NCBI GenBank assembly: GCA_017557635.1
Contig: JAFYYH010000013.1
Span: 1 to 64,000, forward strand
DNA: 64,000 nt
Origin: Bacteroidaceae bacterium
Lineage (GTDB): Bacteria; Bacteroidota; Bacteroidia; Bacteroidales; Bacteroidaceae
Reading direction: 5' to 3'
Below, piece after piece: positions 27,540 to 37,405 of this stretch (its first letter is position 1; every line of letters starts with the position of its first letter). Made by a program: the position numbers and the translations under genes. The notes under the pieces were generated by a model. That model was not told the origin of the DNA and did not search any database. It was given only the letters and a program-made list of their open reading frames with translations.

Positions 27540-30116
27540 ATGAAACATTTGATTCTTGTTACGGCATTAGCACTCCTCTGTACAGGATTGTCAGCCGACA
27601 ATAGCCCCGAAGCGTCCGATGATTATTCACGCGAACTGATGCGTTTCTCAGGAAACATACACCAGTTCAACAGTCTGTTTCCTCAGGAGAAAGTATATCT
27701 GGAATTTGACAATACTGCCTATTTCCAAGGCGAGGTAATATGGTTCAAGGCGTTCGTGACACATGCCACGACTCTCAAACGTGCGCCCAGCAAGGTGTTG
27801 TACATCGATTTCATCGCACCCACAGGCCAACTTATCTCCCAGCAGAAACTCAAGGTGGTGGCCGGTCAGTGTGACGGTGCAATTCCGCTGTGGAACGGAG
27901 GAACCGTACAAGCCAGAGAGAAAGTCGGCGTACAGGAGTATCCCAGCGGTTTCTATGAGATCAGGGCATATACCCAGAACATGCTTGACTTCAGCCATGA
28001 AGCCATATTCTCACGCGTAATCCCGGTCTACACCAAGCCCAAACGTGATGGCGATTTCGATAACTCCCACGTAGTTCTAAAGAATGACAATCCTCTTATT
28101 CCCGATGTCCGCGTGGAGGCCGATGAGGATGACAATAAGATCAATGTGTCTTTCTTCCCCGAAGGCGGTGACCTGATTGCAGGCCTGCCCTGTAACGTAG
28201 CATTCAAAGCCACCGGTGCCGACGGTTTTGAACTGGAGGGAACGCTTGAATATCAGGACGGAGCCGATCCTGCACCTACCGTACATGACGGAATGGGTAT
28301 GTTCACCATCGTATCCAAGGGCGGTGAAGCCGTTCATTTTGTAACGAAGGAGGGAAAGAGGAAAAGATTCACTCTGCCCAAAGCACTCAAGAGCGGCTAT
28401 TCCATGACCGCCCTGCCCTGCTCAGATTCCATCCTGCAGGTAAGCATCGCCCGCACATCGGACCTTATCGGGGAACAGACGGCCATTGCCGTTACATGCA
28501 GGGGTGATGTCATTTACTTTGGAGAGGTTACTGAACAGAATGACGCACAACTCGATATAGACTGCTCCAACTGGCCTATCGGAGTATGCCGTCTGACGCT
28601 GTACAACAAGGAAGGCAGGATACTGTCATCCCGCAGCATCTTCCACAACAACGCCAAGTTCAAGAGTCCCACCATAACCGTCTTCACCGACAGCATGTCA
28701 CGCCAGCCATTCAGCAAGGAGATAATGAACTTCAAACTGACCGATAAGGACGGAAGACCCATCCGTGACCGTTTTTGCCTTTCGGTACGAGACGCCACCG
28801 ACTATGGTAACGGCCTTACCGAGAACCTGCAGTCCAACCTGCTGCTGTCATCGGACCTCAAAGGCTATATACATGATCCGGCATGGTATCTGACGGTGAA
28901 CGATGAGGAGCATCGTACGGCCCTCAACCTGCTTACGCTTGTACAGGGATGGGAGCGTTACGAATGGCAGTTCATGACAGGACAGAAGTTCTTTGCCGAG
29001 AAGCACAGGGTTGAGGACAGTCTGACCATGAACGGTTGGGTATTGTCATACGCCAAACGTAACCCCGTATCGAACATTGATGTGTATGCATCGGTCATGC
29101 CTAATGAAGACAAGACTCTGTTCGAGACATTCGCTTATCATACGGATTCCACCGGTTATTTCGGATTTGACCTTACAGACTTCTACGGCAAGGCAAAAAT
29201 GCAGATTAACCTGATGTCAAAGAAGAGAAACGGCAATTCAAAGTTTGAAAAGAGCACACGAATCAAATTCGAGCGTTCCGACAAGCCCGAGCCCAAACCG
29301 TTCCTGAAACAGGAGATTGACCTGGAGCACAACAAGCCCAAGAAACAGGAGGTTGATTTCACCGATGACGGACTGCCGCTGGTCATCAGGGAGGACCTGG
29401 GAATAGTTTTGGAGGATGTGGATATTACCGAGAAACGCCAGTTCGTGGATTACGACACGTTCACATCATTCGATGCCGAGAAGGAATCCGAGATGGAACT
29501 TGACCTTGGTGAATATACCACCGATGTCGCTGGTTATTTCCTGGAAAAAGGAATACGTTTTGACGATGAGGTCATCCAGCCCTATTTCTATATCCACGAT
29601 CAGAGTAAGGTGTTGGACAAAAAGCCTTTCGACCTACCCATGCAGATTGACATGATTGACGTCAAGAGCATCATCGTGTTTGACAGGCCCATGTACCCCC
29701 AGAAATTCGTAGAGTTCACTCCCCTGCTTGTCGATTATCACAATAAACGACTTGATTTTGACTGGTTCATATGGATTGATACATGTACGGACAGATTCTA
29801 TCTCATAGACATTCAGATCAAGAATGAAAGGGATCTGATTTCATACAATGACATCCGTAACCTGGGCCGAAGAGTAACCACCATTGACGGTTTCTCAAAA
29901 CCTGTTGAGTTCTATGCGCCTCAGTATCCCGAAGGTGCCGTTTACGGTGATGTGGATGCCCGCCGCACCCTTTACTGGAATCCCAATGTCATAACCGACA
30001 GCGAGGGTAACGCGCGCGTGGAGTTCTACAACAACAGTTACTCACAGCGCTACACAATCATCGGTGCCGGCATCACTGCCTCCGGCACACCTTACATCCT
30101 GAACCAGAACTGGTAA
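27540..30116 (+). CDS. Large secreted protein with MG2-type domains
   Basis: 858 residues from MKHLILVTALALLCTGLSAD, a signal peptide. An in-frame ATG at 27522 would add six residues. The opening mature segment FPQEKVYLEFDNTAYFQGEV followed by IWFKAFV is typical of the Bacteroidetes proteins with macroglobulin-like MG2 beta-sandwich repeats, often annotated near TonB-plug/carboxypeptidase-regulatory proteins. A C-terminal ARVEFYNNSYSQRYTIIGAG strand region supports this. No TonB-dependent barrel follows. Probably a cell-surface or periplasmic protein of unknown function. Its stop directly abuts the stop of the convergent transporter gene. Confidence 0.65.
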   Translation: MKHLILVTALALLCTGLSADNSPEASDDYSRELMRFSGNIHQFNSLFPQEKVYLEFDNTAYFQGEVIWFKAFVTHATTLKRAPSKVLYIDFIAPTGQLISQQKLKVVAGQCDGAIPLWNGGTVQAREKVGVQEYPSGFYEIRAYTQNMLDFSHEAIFSRVIPVYTKPKRDGDFDNSHVVLKNDNPLIPDVRVEADEDDNKINVSFFPEGGDLIAGLPCNVAFKATGADGFELEGTLEYQDGADPAPTVHDGMGMFTIVSKGGEAVHFVTKEGKRKRFTLPKALKSGYSMTALPCSDSILQVSIARTSDLIGEQTAIAVTCRGDVIYFGEVTEQNDAQLDIDCSNWPIGVCRLTLYNKEGRILSSRSIFHNNAKFKSPTITVFTDSMSRQPFSKEIMNFKLTDKDGRPIRDRFCLSVRDATDYGNGLTENLQSNLLLSSDLKGYIHDPAWYLTVNDEEHRTALNLLTLVQGWERYEWQFMTGQKFFAEKHRVEDSLTMNGWVLSYAKRNPVSNIDVYASVMPNEDKTLFETFAYHTDSTGYFGFDLTDFYGKAKMQINLMSKKRNGNSKFEKSTRIKFERSDKPEPKPFLKQEIDLEHNKPKKQEVDFTDDGLPLVIREDLGIVLEDVDITEKRQFVDYDTFTSFDAEKESEMELDLGEYTTDVAGYFLEKGIRFDDEVIQPYFYIHDQSKVLDKKPFDLPMQIDMIDVKSIIVFDRPMYPQKFVEFTPLLVDYHNKRLDFDWFIWIDTCTDRFYLIDIQIKNERDLISYNDIRNLGRRVTTIDGFSKPVEFYAPQYPEGAVYGDVDARRTLYWNPNVITDSEGNARVEFYNNSYSQRYTIIGAGITASGTPYILNQNW

Positions 30117-31808
30117 TCAGAAGAGACTGCAGCCAATCAGCACCATAAGCTGTGCCGTAAGTATGCGCAGGAACATTGTGAGGGGGTAAACCGTGGAGTA
30201 CGCTACAGCAGGAGCGTCATGCTCGGTCTGGCTGTTGGCGAATGCCAAAGCCGGAGGATTGGTGCTGGCACCAGCAACAAGTCCCAGTATGCTGTAGTAA
30301 TTCATGTTATGACGTTTCCTTGCTATGAGCGCCACCACGAATACCGGTATGATTGTTATGAGCAGACCGGCCAGCATGAATGTAAGGCCGTCGCCCGATG
30401 TGATTGTCTCAACGAATGTGGCACCCGACTTGATTCCCACGCTTGCCAGGAAGAGTGCGATACCCACCTCGCGCAGCATCATCAGCGCGCTTGCTTTTGT
30501 ATAGGTGACAAGACCCAGCTTATATCCGAATCGGCTTATAAGAATTGCCACAACCAGCGGACCGCCGGCAAGACCCAACTTAAGCGGCGTAGGAATACCG
30601 GGAATAGCGATTGGAATGCTTCCGAACAGGACACCAACCAGAATACCTATAAACAATGTAGCGATATTGGGCACATCCAGACGCTTCATCTCATTGCCCA
30701 CACGCTGAGCCACTGCAGCCACGCTGCTCTCCTTACCTACTACTGACAGGCGGTCACCTATCTGAAGTATCAGGCTGGCCGATGCAAACAACTCAGTACC
30801 TGAACGTACCACGCGGGTGATGGTAACATCATATATGCTGCCCAGATGCAACTGTCCAAGAGTCTTGCCGTTGAGTTTCTCCTTGGTGACAACGATACGG
30901 CGTGAAACCATAGGCTCGGTAGCCTTCACGTTATCCAATTCAACCTCAACCGGTGTTCCAAGCAGGGTGCGGATGGCCTCGCCGTCATCCTCGGCGCTTA
31001 CCACGCATAACTGATCACCCAGTTTGACAACAGTATCCCTGTGGGGAGTTTCCATAACACCTTCATGGAGCAGACGTGAGCATATGAACTCACGGTTTAT
31101 CAGACGGCGCAGCTCAAGGATGGTCTTGCCGTCCAGACGCTCATTGGTCACCTCCAGATACTGCTTCATGGGCTTGGTGCTGGTATCCTGCTGCTTCATG
31201 CTCTCCAACTGAGCGTTCTCCTTGTCATCCTTGACGCGGCAGATGGCCTTCACTATCATCGGCACCATAATTACACCCAGTACGGCAAGCGGATATGCGC
31301 ATGCGTAACCGTTGGCAATATCGGCGTTGCTTCCGCCTATCTGACGCAGCGCCTCCTCGGCGGCACCAAGTCCCGGTGTATTTGTAACAGCACCGCTCAG
31401 CACGCCCACCAGCATGGGGAAACTGTCGGGATCGGTGCGGTCAAACAGCAGGAAGTATGCGCCTACTGCAACCACGATATTGAGGAATATCATCAGTACT
31501 GCCAGACGGTTCATCTGGACGCCTCCTTTTGCGAATGAACTGAAGAACGAAGGACCTACCTGAAGTCCCAGGCTGTAAACGAACAGTATAAGTCCGAAAT
31601 CCTGAATAAAACTTATAGTCTTAATGTTGCCGGTAAATCCGAAATGAGCTACTACGATACCGGTAAAGAGTACGAATGCAACTCCGAATGATACACCGCG
31701 GAACTTGAGTTTTCCAAGCAGCATGCCTACGGCAATCACGAAAGAGTAAAGCAGAAGCAGATGGGCTATTGATTCAGTGTCAAAAAGAAGTGTCCTAATC
31801 CAATCCAT
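30117..31808 (-). CDS. AspT/YidE-type transporter with two TrkA-C domains
   Basis: 563 residues. Two bundles of membrane helices flank a cytoplasmic region (about 205-375) containing two TrkA-C (RCK_C) modules, each with the GDQLCVV/GDRLSVV pattern. Motifs GVLSGAVTNTPGLGAAEEAL and GLVAGASTNPPALAFANSQT are the paired signature of the aspartate:alanine exchanger family. Substrate not determined; the family includes an aspartate:alanine exchanger. Own -7 box TAACTTTG at 31860-31867. Confidence 0.9.
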   Translation of the reverse strand: MDWIRTLLFDTESIAHLLLLYSFVIAVGMLLGKLKFRGVSFGVAFVLFTGIVVAHFGFTGNIKTISFIQDFGLILFVYSLGLQVGPSFFSSFAKGGVQMNRLAVLMIFLNIVVAVGAYFLLFDRTDPDSFPMLVGVLSGAVTNTPGLGAAEEALRQIGGSNADIANGYACAYPLAVLGVIMVPMIVKAICRVKDDKENAQLESMKQQDTSTKPMKQYLEVTNERLDGKTILELRRLINREFICSRLLHEGVMETPHRDTVVKLGDQLCVVSAEDDGEAIRTLLGTPVEVELDNVKATEPMVSRRIVVTKEKLNGKTLGQLHLGSIYDVTITRVVRSGTELFASASLILQIGDRLSVVGKESSVAAVAQRVGNEMKRLDVPNIATLFIGILVGVLFGSIPIAIPGIPTPLKLGLAGGPLVVAILISRFGYKLGLVTYTKASALMMLREVGIALFLASVGIKSGATFVETITSGDGLTFMLAGLLITIIPVFVVALIARKRHNMNYYSILGLVAGASTNPPALAFANSQTEHDAPAVAYSTVYPLTMFLRILTAQLMVLIGCSLF

Positions 31809-31859
31809 TATAAATCAGTGTTTTGTCCAGATAAGATATTTTGTCCTAATTTTCGGGTG

Positions 31860-31867
31860 CAAAGTTA
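31860..31867 (-). promoter_or_regulatory. -7 box TAACTTTG for the AspT-type transporter
   Basis: Exact TAnnTTTG on the minus strand, 51 bases before the ATG. Confidence 0.55.
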
Positions 31868-31982
31868 CTTACATTTTGCCGATATTGGCAGTGTGCACTC
31901 TATTATAAAACCTTAAAAATTTATAGTTATTCATAGAATATAAATCTATAAGATTTAAGTTCGTTTACTCAATCTAATTATA

Positions 31983-31990
31983 TATCTTTG
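31983..31990 (+). promoter_or_regulatory. -7 box TATCTTTG for mutAB
   Basis: Exact TAnnTTTG, 63 bases before the mutA ATG. The leader contains a short hairpin CCCC-CTTTAC... pairing with GGGG (around 32001-32014) but nothing resembling a B12 riboswitch. Confidence 0.6.
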
Positions 31991-32053
31991 CGAAACTGTG
32001 CCCCCTTTACGGGGTCATAGCGAGAGAATTATCCTATCAAACAAGTATATTTT

Positions 32054-33931
32054 ATGTCAAACAAGAAAGAAAAACTCTTCTCAGAGTTCCCACCCGTGTC
32101 TACCGAGGAGTGGATGGCCAAGATCACCGAAGATCTGAAAGGTGCCGATTTTGAGAAGAAACTCGTCTGGAGAACCAACGAGGGATTCAAGGTCCAGCCG
32201 TTCTACCGCCAGGAGGACCTCCAAGGCCTTGACACAGAAACCAAACCCGGAGAATTTCCTTACAAGCGCGGCACAAAAGCCTGCAACACATGGTTCGTAC
32301 GTCAAGGCATCAGCACGAAAGACATTAAGGAAGCTAACGCAAAGGCACTTGACATCCTCAACAAGGGTGTCGATTCACTCAGTTTCTGCTGCCGCGGCCG
32401 TCTGATCGAAGGGGCCGATCTGGAAGCACTGCTCAAGGACATCTGCGCCGATTGCATTGAGCTGAACTTCAGCACCAAGCCCCAGCTGGCATGTGCACAG
32501 GCCCAGGCTCTGGTTGACTACTTCACCAAGAAGGGTTATGACCTGAGTGCCCTGAAGGGTTCAATCTCATACGATCCCATCGCTTCAATGCTCAAGAGCG
32601 GTATCGAGTGCGGATTTGAGGATGCAGCCAAGCTGATTGAGATACTCAAGCCCCTTAAGAAGTTCCGCGCCCTTACAGTCAAGGCTTCAATGCTGACTGA
32701 TTCAGGTGCATTCTGCTATCAGGAGCTGGGTTATGCTCTGGCTTGGGGTAACGAGTACATGCGTACCCTCACCGAGGCAGGTGTTCCCGCCGATGCAGTA
32801 GCCAAGAAGATACAGTTCAACCTGGGCATCGGCTCCAACTACTTCATGGAGATTGCCAAGTTCCGTGCAGCACGCATGCTGTGGGCCAAGATCGTCGAGG
32901 CCTACAAGCCCGAGTGCCACTGCTCAGACAAGCCCGAGGACGGTATCTGCCGCTGCGCATGCAAGATGCACATCAACGCTGTAACCACCAAATACAACCA
33001 GACCATCTTTGACCCGTATGTGAACCTGCTGCGTTCACAGACCGAGGCCATGAGTGCCGCTCTGGCTGGTGTTAACTCAATAACAGTCACTCCGTTTGAC
33101 GCCGCTTATGAGACTCCCGATGATTTCTCAGAGCGTCTGGCCCGCAACCAGCAGCTGCTGCTCAAGGAGGAGTCACACCTGGATAAGGTTGTAGATCCCG
33201 CCGGCGGTTCATACTACGTAGAGAATCTGACCGAGGCTCTGGCTGAGCAGGCTTGGAACCTGTTCCTCTCAGTTGAGGATGAGGGCGGTATGCTTGCAAT
33301 GGTTAAGGCCGGCAAGGTTCAGGAGGCAGTCAACGCCACCAACGCCGCACGTCATGACAACGCCGCCAAGCGTAAGGAGTCACTACTGGGAACCAACCAG
33401 TTCCCCAACATCAAAGAGATGTCCGAGGGCCGCGCTCCCAAGACCTGCAACTGCTGCTGCAAGGCTGAGGGCAATCCCACCATCGCCACCCTTGACAGCG
33501 CACGCATAGCTTCACAGTTCGAGGAGCTCCGCCTGGCTACCGAGGCCAGCGGCCGTCGTCCCAAGGTATTTATGCTCACCATAGGTAACCTTGCAATGCG
33601 TCAGGCCCGCGCCCAGTTCTCGGGCAACTTCTTTGGCTGCGCAGGATACGAGATTATTGACAACCTCGGATTCAAGACCGTCGAGGACGGAGCCGAGGCA
33701 GCACGCAAGGCAGGTGCCGATATCGTAGTGCTCTGCTCAAGCGATGACGAGTATGCCGAGTACGGTCCCGCCGCATTCAAGGCCGTAGGTGACAGCGCAA
33801 TCTTCGTAATTGCCGGTAATCCCGCCTGCATCGAGGACCTCAAGGCCGTAGGTATTGAGAACTATGTTCACGTACGCTGCAACGTGCTTGAGACACTGAG
33901 AGATTTCAACAGCAAGCTTAACATCAAATAA
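32054..33931 (+). CDS. mutA: Methylmalonyl-CoA mutase small (beta) subunit
   Basis: 625 residues. N-terminal WMAKITEDLKGADFEKKLVW, barrel segments (FNLGIGSNYFMEIAKFRAAR, NSITVTPFDAAYE, VDPAGGSYYVE) and a degenerate C-terminal B12-type domain lacking the DxHxxG histidine motif, as expected for the non-catalytic subunit. Odd: two cysteine-rich stretches, residues 288-303 (CHC...CRCAC) and 465-469 (CNCCC), in regions where orthologues known to me are not so rich in Cys. Forms the MutAB heterodimer with the next gene, nine bases downstream, in propionate/succinate metabolism. Confidence 0.93.
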   Translation: MSNKKEKLFSEFPPVSTEEWMAKITEDLKGADFEKKLVWRTNEGFKVQPFYRQEDLQGLDTETKPGEFPYKRGTKACNTWFVRQGISTKDIKEANAKALDILNKGVDSLSFCCRGRLIEGADLEALLKDICADCIELNFSTKPQLACAQAQALVDYFTKKGYDLSALKGSISYDPIASMLKSGIECGFEDAAKLIEILKPLKKFRALTVKASMLTDSGAFCYQELGYALAWGNEYMRTLTEAGVPADAVAKKIQFNLGIGSNYFMEIAKFRAARMLWAKIVEAYKPECHCSDKPEDGICRCACKMHINAVTTKYNQTIFDPYVNLLRSQTEAMSAALAGVNSITVTPFDAAYETPDDFSERLARNQQLLLKEESHLDKVVDPAGGSYYVENLTEALAEQAWNLFLSVEDEGGMLAMVKAGKVQEAVNATNAARHDNAAKRKESLLGTNQFPNIKEMSEGRAPKTCNCCCKAEGNPTIATLDSARIASQFEELRLATEASGRRPKVFMLTIGNLAMRQARAQFSGNFFGCAGYEIIDNLGFKTVEDGAEAARKAGADIVVLCSSDDEYAEYGPAAFKAVGDSAIFVIAGNPACIEDLKAVGIENYVHVRCNVLETLRDFNSKLNIK

Positions 33932-33940
33932 TCCGTAGTT

Positions 33941-36088
33941 ATGAAACCTGATTTTAAGAACATCGACATAAAGGCTGCCGCTCCCGCAGAGAAGCTCTGT
34001 GGCTGCAAGGCAAAGAAAGCAGGTGCAGACGAGATCTGGAAGACTCCGGAGCATATTGAAGTCAAGCCTGTATATACCAAGGAGGATCTGGAGGGCATGG
34101 AGCACCTCAACTACGCTGCAGGTATCGCCCCCAACCTTCGCGGACCTTATTCAACAATGTATGTGATGCGCCCCTGGACCATCCGTCAGTATGCCGGATT
34201 CTCCACCGCCGAGGAATCAAACGCATTCTACCGCCGTAACCTGGCCGCCGGTCAGAAGGGTCTGTCAGTTGCATTTGACCTTGCCACCCACCGCGGTTAC
34301 GATGCTGACCACGAGCGTGTAGTAGGTGATGTAGGTAAGGCCGGTGTATCCATCTGCTCTGTTGAGGATATGAAGGTGCTGTTTGACGGCATACCTCTTA
34401 ACAAGATGTCTGTATCAATGACAATGAACGGCGCCGTTCTGCCTATCCTGGCCTTCTACATCGTATCAGGTCTGGAGCAGGGTGCCACACTTGAGGAACT
34501 TCAGGGTACAATCCAGAACGATATCCTCAAGGAGTTCATGGTACGTAACACCTACATCTATCCGCCTAAATTCTCAATGAAGATCATCGCCGACATATTC
34601 GAGTACACATCACAGAATATGCCTAAGTTCAACTCAATATCAATCTCCGGTTACCACATGCAGGAGGCAGGTGCTACCGCCGATATCGAGCTGGCTTACA
34701 CCCTGGCCGATGGTATGGAATATCTGCGTGCAGGTATCAACGCCGGCATGAACATCGATACATTCGCACCGCGTCTGTCATTCTTCTGGGCCATCGGTAC
34801 CAACCATCTCATGGAGATTGCCAAGATGCGTGCAGCCCGTCTGCTCTGGGCCAAGATCACCAAGAGCTTCGGCGCCAAGAACCCCAAGTCAATGGCTCTG
34901 CGTACACACTGCCAGACCTCTGGTTGGTCACTCACCGAACAGGATCCGTTCAACAACGTAGGACGTACCTGCATCGAGGCTATGGCCGCTGCCCTGGGTC
35001 ACACCCAGTCACTGCACACCAACGCCCTTGACGAGGCTATCGCACTGCCTACCGATTTCTCGGCACGTATTGCCCGTAACACCCAGATCTACATCCAGGA
35101 GGAGACCAACGTATGCCGCGAGGTTGACCCGTGGGCTGGCTCATACTACATTGAGTCACTGACCGACGAGATTGCCCACAAGGCATGGGAGCACATCCAG
35201 GAGATCGAGAAGCTGGGCGGTATGGCCAAGGCTATCGAGACCGGTCTGCCCAAGATGCGTATCGAGGAGGCCGCTGCCCGCACACAGGCACGTATTGACT
35301 GCGGCATCCAGACAATCGTAGGTACCAACAAGTACCGTCTGGACCACGAGGATCCCATCGATATCCTTGAGGTTGACAACACCGCCGTACGTAACCAGCA
35401 GATCGAGCGCCTCAAGCAGCTCCGCGCCAACCGTAACGAGGCCGATGTACAGAAGGCTCTTGATGCTATCACCAAGTGCGTCGAGACCGGTCAGGGCAAC
35501 CTGCTTGCTCTTGCCGTCGAGGCCGCCAAAGTTCGTGCATCACTCGGTGAGATTTCATATGCCTGCGAGAAGGTTGTAGGCCGTTATAAAGCAGTAATCA
35601 GAACAATTTCAGGCGTGTATTCATCAGAAAGCAAGAAAGACGCAGACTTTGAGAAAGCCTGCCAGCTTACAGCAGAGTTCGCAAAGAAGGAGGGCCGTCA
35701 GCCCCGTATCATGATTGCCAAGATGGGTCAGGACGGTCACGACCGCGGCGCCAAGGTTGTAGCCACCGGTTACGCCGACTGCGGTTTCGACGTAGATATG
35801 GGTCCGCTCTTCCAGACTCCGGCTGAGTCAGCCCGCGAGGCTGTTGAGAACGATGTCCACGTACTTGGCGTCTCCTCACTTGCCGCCGGTCACAAGACCC
35901 TTGTACCGCAGGTAATCGAGGAACTCAAGAAGCTTGGCCGTGAGGATATCATGGTAATCGTAGGCGGTGTAATCCCCGCCCAGGACTACGACTTCCTCTA
36001 CAAGGCAGGAGCCGCCGCCATCTTCGGCCCCGGCACCTCCGTTGCCAAAGCGGCTGTCCAGGTAATGGAACTGCTCCTGGCGGAGTAA
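33941..36088 (+). CDS. mutB: Methylmalonyl-CoA mutase large (alpha) subunit
   Basis: 715 residues. Catalytic TIM-barrel with [20 protein letters not shown] and the C-terminal cobalamin-binding domain with DGHDRGAKV, where His600 ligates cobalt (DxHxxG). Interconverts succinyl-CoA and methylmalonyl-CoA, the B12-dependent route to propionate in Bacteroidales. The N-terminus carries an extra CGC pair (residues 20-22). No meaB chaperone or epimerase lies nearby. Confidence 0.97.
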   Translation: MKPDFKNIDIKAAAPAEKLCGCKAKKAGADEIWKTPEHIEVKPVYTKEDLEGMEHLNYAAGIAPNLRGPYSTMYVMRPWTIRQYAGFSTAEESNAFYRRNLAAGQKGLSVAFDLATHRGYDADHERVVGDVGKAGVSICSVEDMKVLFDGIPLNKMSVSMTMNGAVLPILAFYIVSGLEQGATLEELQGTIQNDILKEFMVRNTYIYPPKFSMKIIADIFEYTSQNMPKFNSISISGYHMQEAGATADIELAYTLADGMEYLRAGINAGMNIDTFAPRLSFFWAIGTNHLMEIAKMRAARLLWAKITKSFGAKNPKSMALRTHCQTSGWSLTEQDPFNNVGRTCIEAMAAALGHTQSLHTNALDEAIALPTDFSARIARNTQIYIQEETNVCREVDPWAGSYYIESLTDEIAHKAWEHIQEIEKLGGMAKAIETGLPKMRIEEAAARTQARIDCGIQTIVGTNKYRLDHEDPIDILEVDNTAVRNQQIERLKQLRANRNEADVQKALDAITKCVETGQGNLLALAVEAAKVRASLGEISYACEKVVGRYKAVIRTISGVYSSESKKDADFEKACQLTAEFAKKEGRQPRIMIAKMGQDGHDRGAKVVATGYADCGFDVDMGPLFQTPAESAREAVENDVHVLGVSSLAAGHKTLVPQVIEELKKLGREDIMVIVGGVIPAQDYDFLYKAGAAAIFGPGTSVAKAAVQVMELLLAE

Positions 36089-36098
36089 TTCCCCTGCT

Positions 36099-36240
36099 CG
36101 CCAAAGTGTCCCACAAGAACCCCGCTCACACCCCGTGCAGCGGGGTTCACTGTGTCACATCCCCTCATCTCGGCCCCCTGTCCCACACTCACCCGCCTCC
36201 CAACCCTCTCTCGCCCACCCACCCGTGGGACACTTTGGCG
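36099..36240. repeat. Palindromic element with inner hairpin and possible G-quadruplex
   Basis: Outer arms CGCCAAAGTGTCCCAC (36099-36114) and its exact reverse complement (36225-36240). Inside: hairpin ACCCCGCT/AGCGGGGT (36119-36126 with 36139-36146), then a C-rich stretch whose minus strand reads GGGTGGGTGGG-7 nt-GGG (36204-36224), a canonical quadruplex pattern. The left arm starts ten bases after the mutB stop. The right arm contains the TTTG (-33) of the next gene's promoter. Sequence unlike the GGGACGGTT family. Confidence 0.75.
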
Positions 36241-36265
36241 GGAATCCAAAAAACCACTATCTTCG
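36234..36265 (+). promoter_or_regulatory. Promoter partly formed by the palindrome
   Basis: -33 TTTG at 36234-36237, inside the right palindrome arm, and -7-like TATCTTCG at 36258-36265, with 20 bases between them. Drives the propeller lipoprotein at 36281. Confidence 0.55.
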
Positions 36266-36280
36266 CAAAAACAAAACAAT

Positions 36281-37387
36281 ATGAGAAAAGTCCTTGTCCA
36301 TTGTCTATCACTTTTGGTGACAGTTGCAATTATTTCCTGTTCTTCCAGGAGCAGTGTTTCACAAATTGACGGCGTTGTCACGATTGATGTTCCCGCTTAT
36401 GAGAATGATTCGATACAGATGCCTAGTATATCCCAGTTGTTTGATACTGTCAATATTGTGCTGGAGACCGGCGGTATTGAGACTCTTATCGGCGGAACGA
36501 TATCGGATATCAAGATTTGCTGTGACACACTGATAATCTTTTCAAACAATGTCTTTCAACTTTTTGATATGAACGGCCGATTTATCAGAAAGATAGACAG
36601 ATTAGGTCGTGGGCCAGGCGAGTATATCAATATCATCCGTCATTTTGAAGTTGATGAGGAGCAGCACCATATTATAGTATTTGATAGAGGCTCAGGATTC
36701 AAGCGTTATACATTGAGCGGCAAATTCGTAAACATAGTCCGATATGAACATGACGCTGTGGATTTTGCAATACTGCCTGACGGCGGGTATGTCCTGTTCT
36801 CTCCGTTTTCCAAGACCCCTGAAGGAGGCTTATGGATGGTTGATGCTCAAGGCAATTTCAAGCGCAATCTGATTTCATATGACGATTTAAATATCAGTGT
36901 CATAGTAGGATCACGATGGCTGACTCATGTAAATGATTCCATTATAGGATTCCCGGGGCTGGAAGACATTATTTACCATGTGACCAATGACACCATTTTC
37001 CCTGCATTTCATATAATCTCTGAAATCATTGATCCCGATGAGGTACAGGAAGAAGGTAAGTTGCGTTCATATTATAAAGATAATTACCTGGAATCCGACA
37101 GGTTGGTTTCATTCAACCTGCAGACAATAGTTGAGCCCTACCGTTTTGTCAAAACAGTCTTTGACAAGAAAAACGGTAAGGCCACATATCTGTTTACAGC
37201 ATCCACCATCAATCATCCAGGTATTCCCAAAGACAATCGCCTTCCTAATTTCCTGTTGAACCAGAAGGAATATTTCTTCAATGAATTGAGTACCTTCTCA
37301 ATCACAAACAATGATGATCTCAAAGCAAAATATCCGGGGATAACTGAGGAATCCAATCCCATAATCCAAATCTTCCGCTCAAAATAA
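36281..37387 (+). CDS. Six-bladed beta-propeller lipoprotein
   Basis: 368 residues from MRKVLVHCLSLLVTVAIISC, with lipobox IISC. A longer frame from 36152 runs through the palindrome and is rejected. Contains the family signature GRGPGEYINIIRHFEVDEEQ at about residue 110, shared with the propellers at 39216 and 41934. Such Bacteroidetes proteins (DUF5128-type) are surface or periplasmic lipoproteins without a known ligand. Confidence 0.82.
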   Translation: MRKVLVHCLSLLVTVAIISCSSRSSVSQIDGVVTIDVPAYENDSIQMPSISQLFDTVNIVLETGGIETLIGGTISDIKICCDTLIIFSNNVFQLFDMNGRFIRKIDRLGRGPGEYINIIRHFEVDEEQHHIIVFDRGSGFKRYTLSGKFVNIVRYEHDAVDFAILPDGGYVLFSPFSKTPEGGLWMVDAQGNFKRNLISYDDLNISVIVGSRWLTHVNDSIIGFPGLEDIIYHVTNDTIFPAFHIISEIIDPDEVQEEGKLRSYYKDNYLESDRLVSFNLQTIVEPYRFVKTVFDKKNGKATYLFTASTINHPGIPKDNRLPNFLLNQKEYFFNELSTFSITNNDDLKAKYPGITEESNPIIQIFRSK

Positions 37388-37392
37388 TTTTG

Positions 37393-37400
37393 TAACTTCG
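37393..37400 (+). promoter_or_regulatory. -7-like box TAACTTCG for topB
   Basis: Variant of TAnnTTTG five bases before the topB ATG, suggesting an almost leaderless mRNA. Confidence 0.45.
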
Positions 37401-37405
37401 CGTAC

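Noticed and set aside
30111-30122. Convergent genes with directly abutting stop codons (also at 45111-45116) as a special overlap signal
   Set aside because: Zero-gap convergent stops occur by chance in compact genomes, and no shared structure surrounds the two sites.
31991-32053. Possible B12 riboswitch in the leader of mutAB
   Set aside because: The leader is only 63 bases with one short CCCC/GGGG hairpin and no B12-box; far too small for a cobalamin riboswitch.
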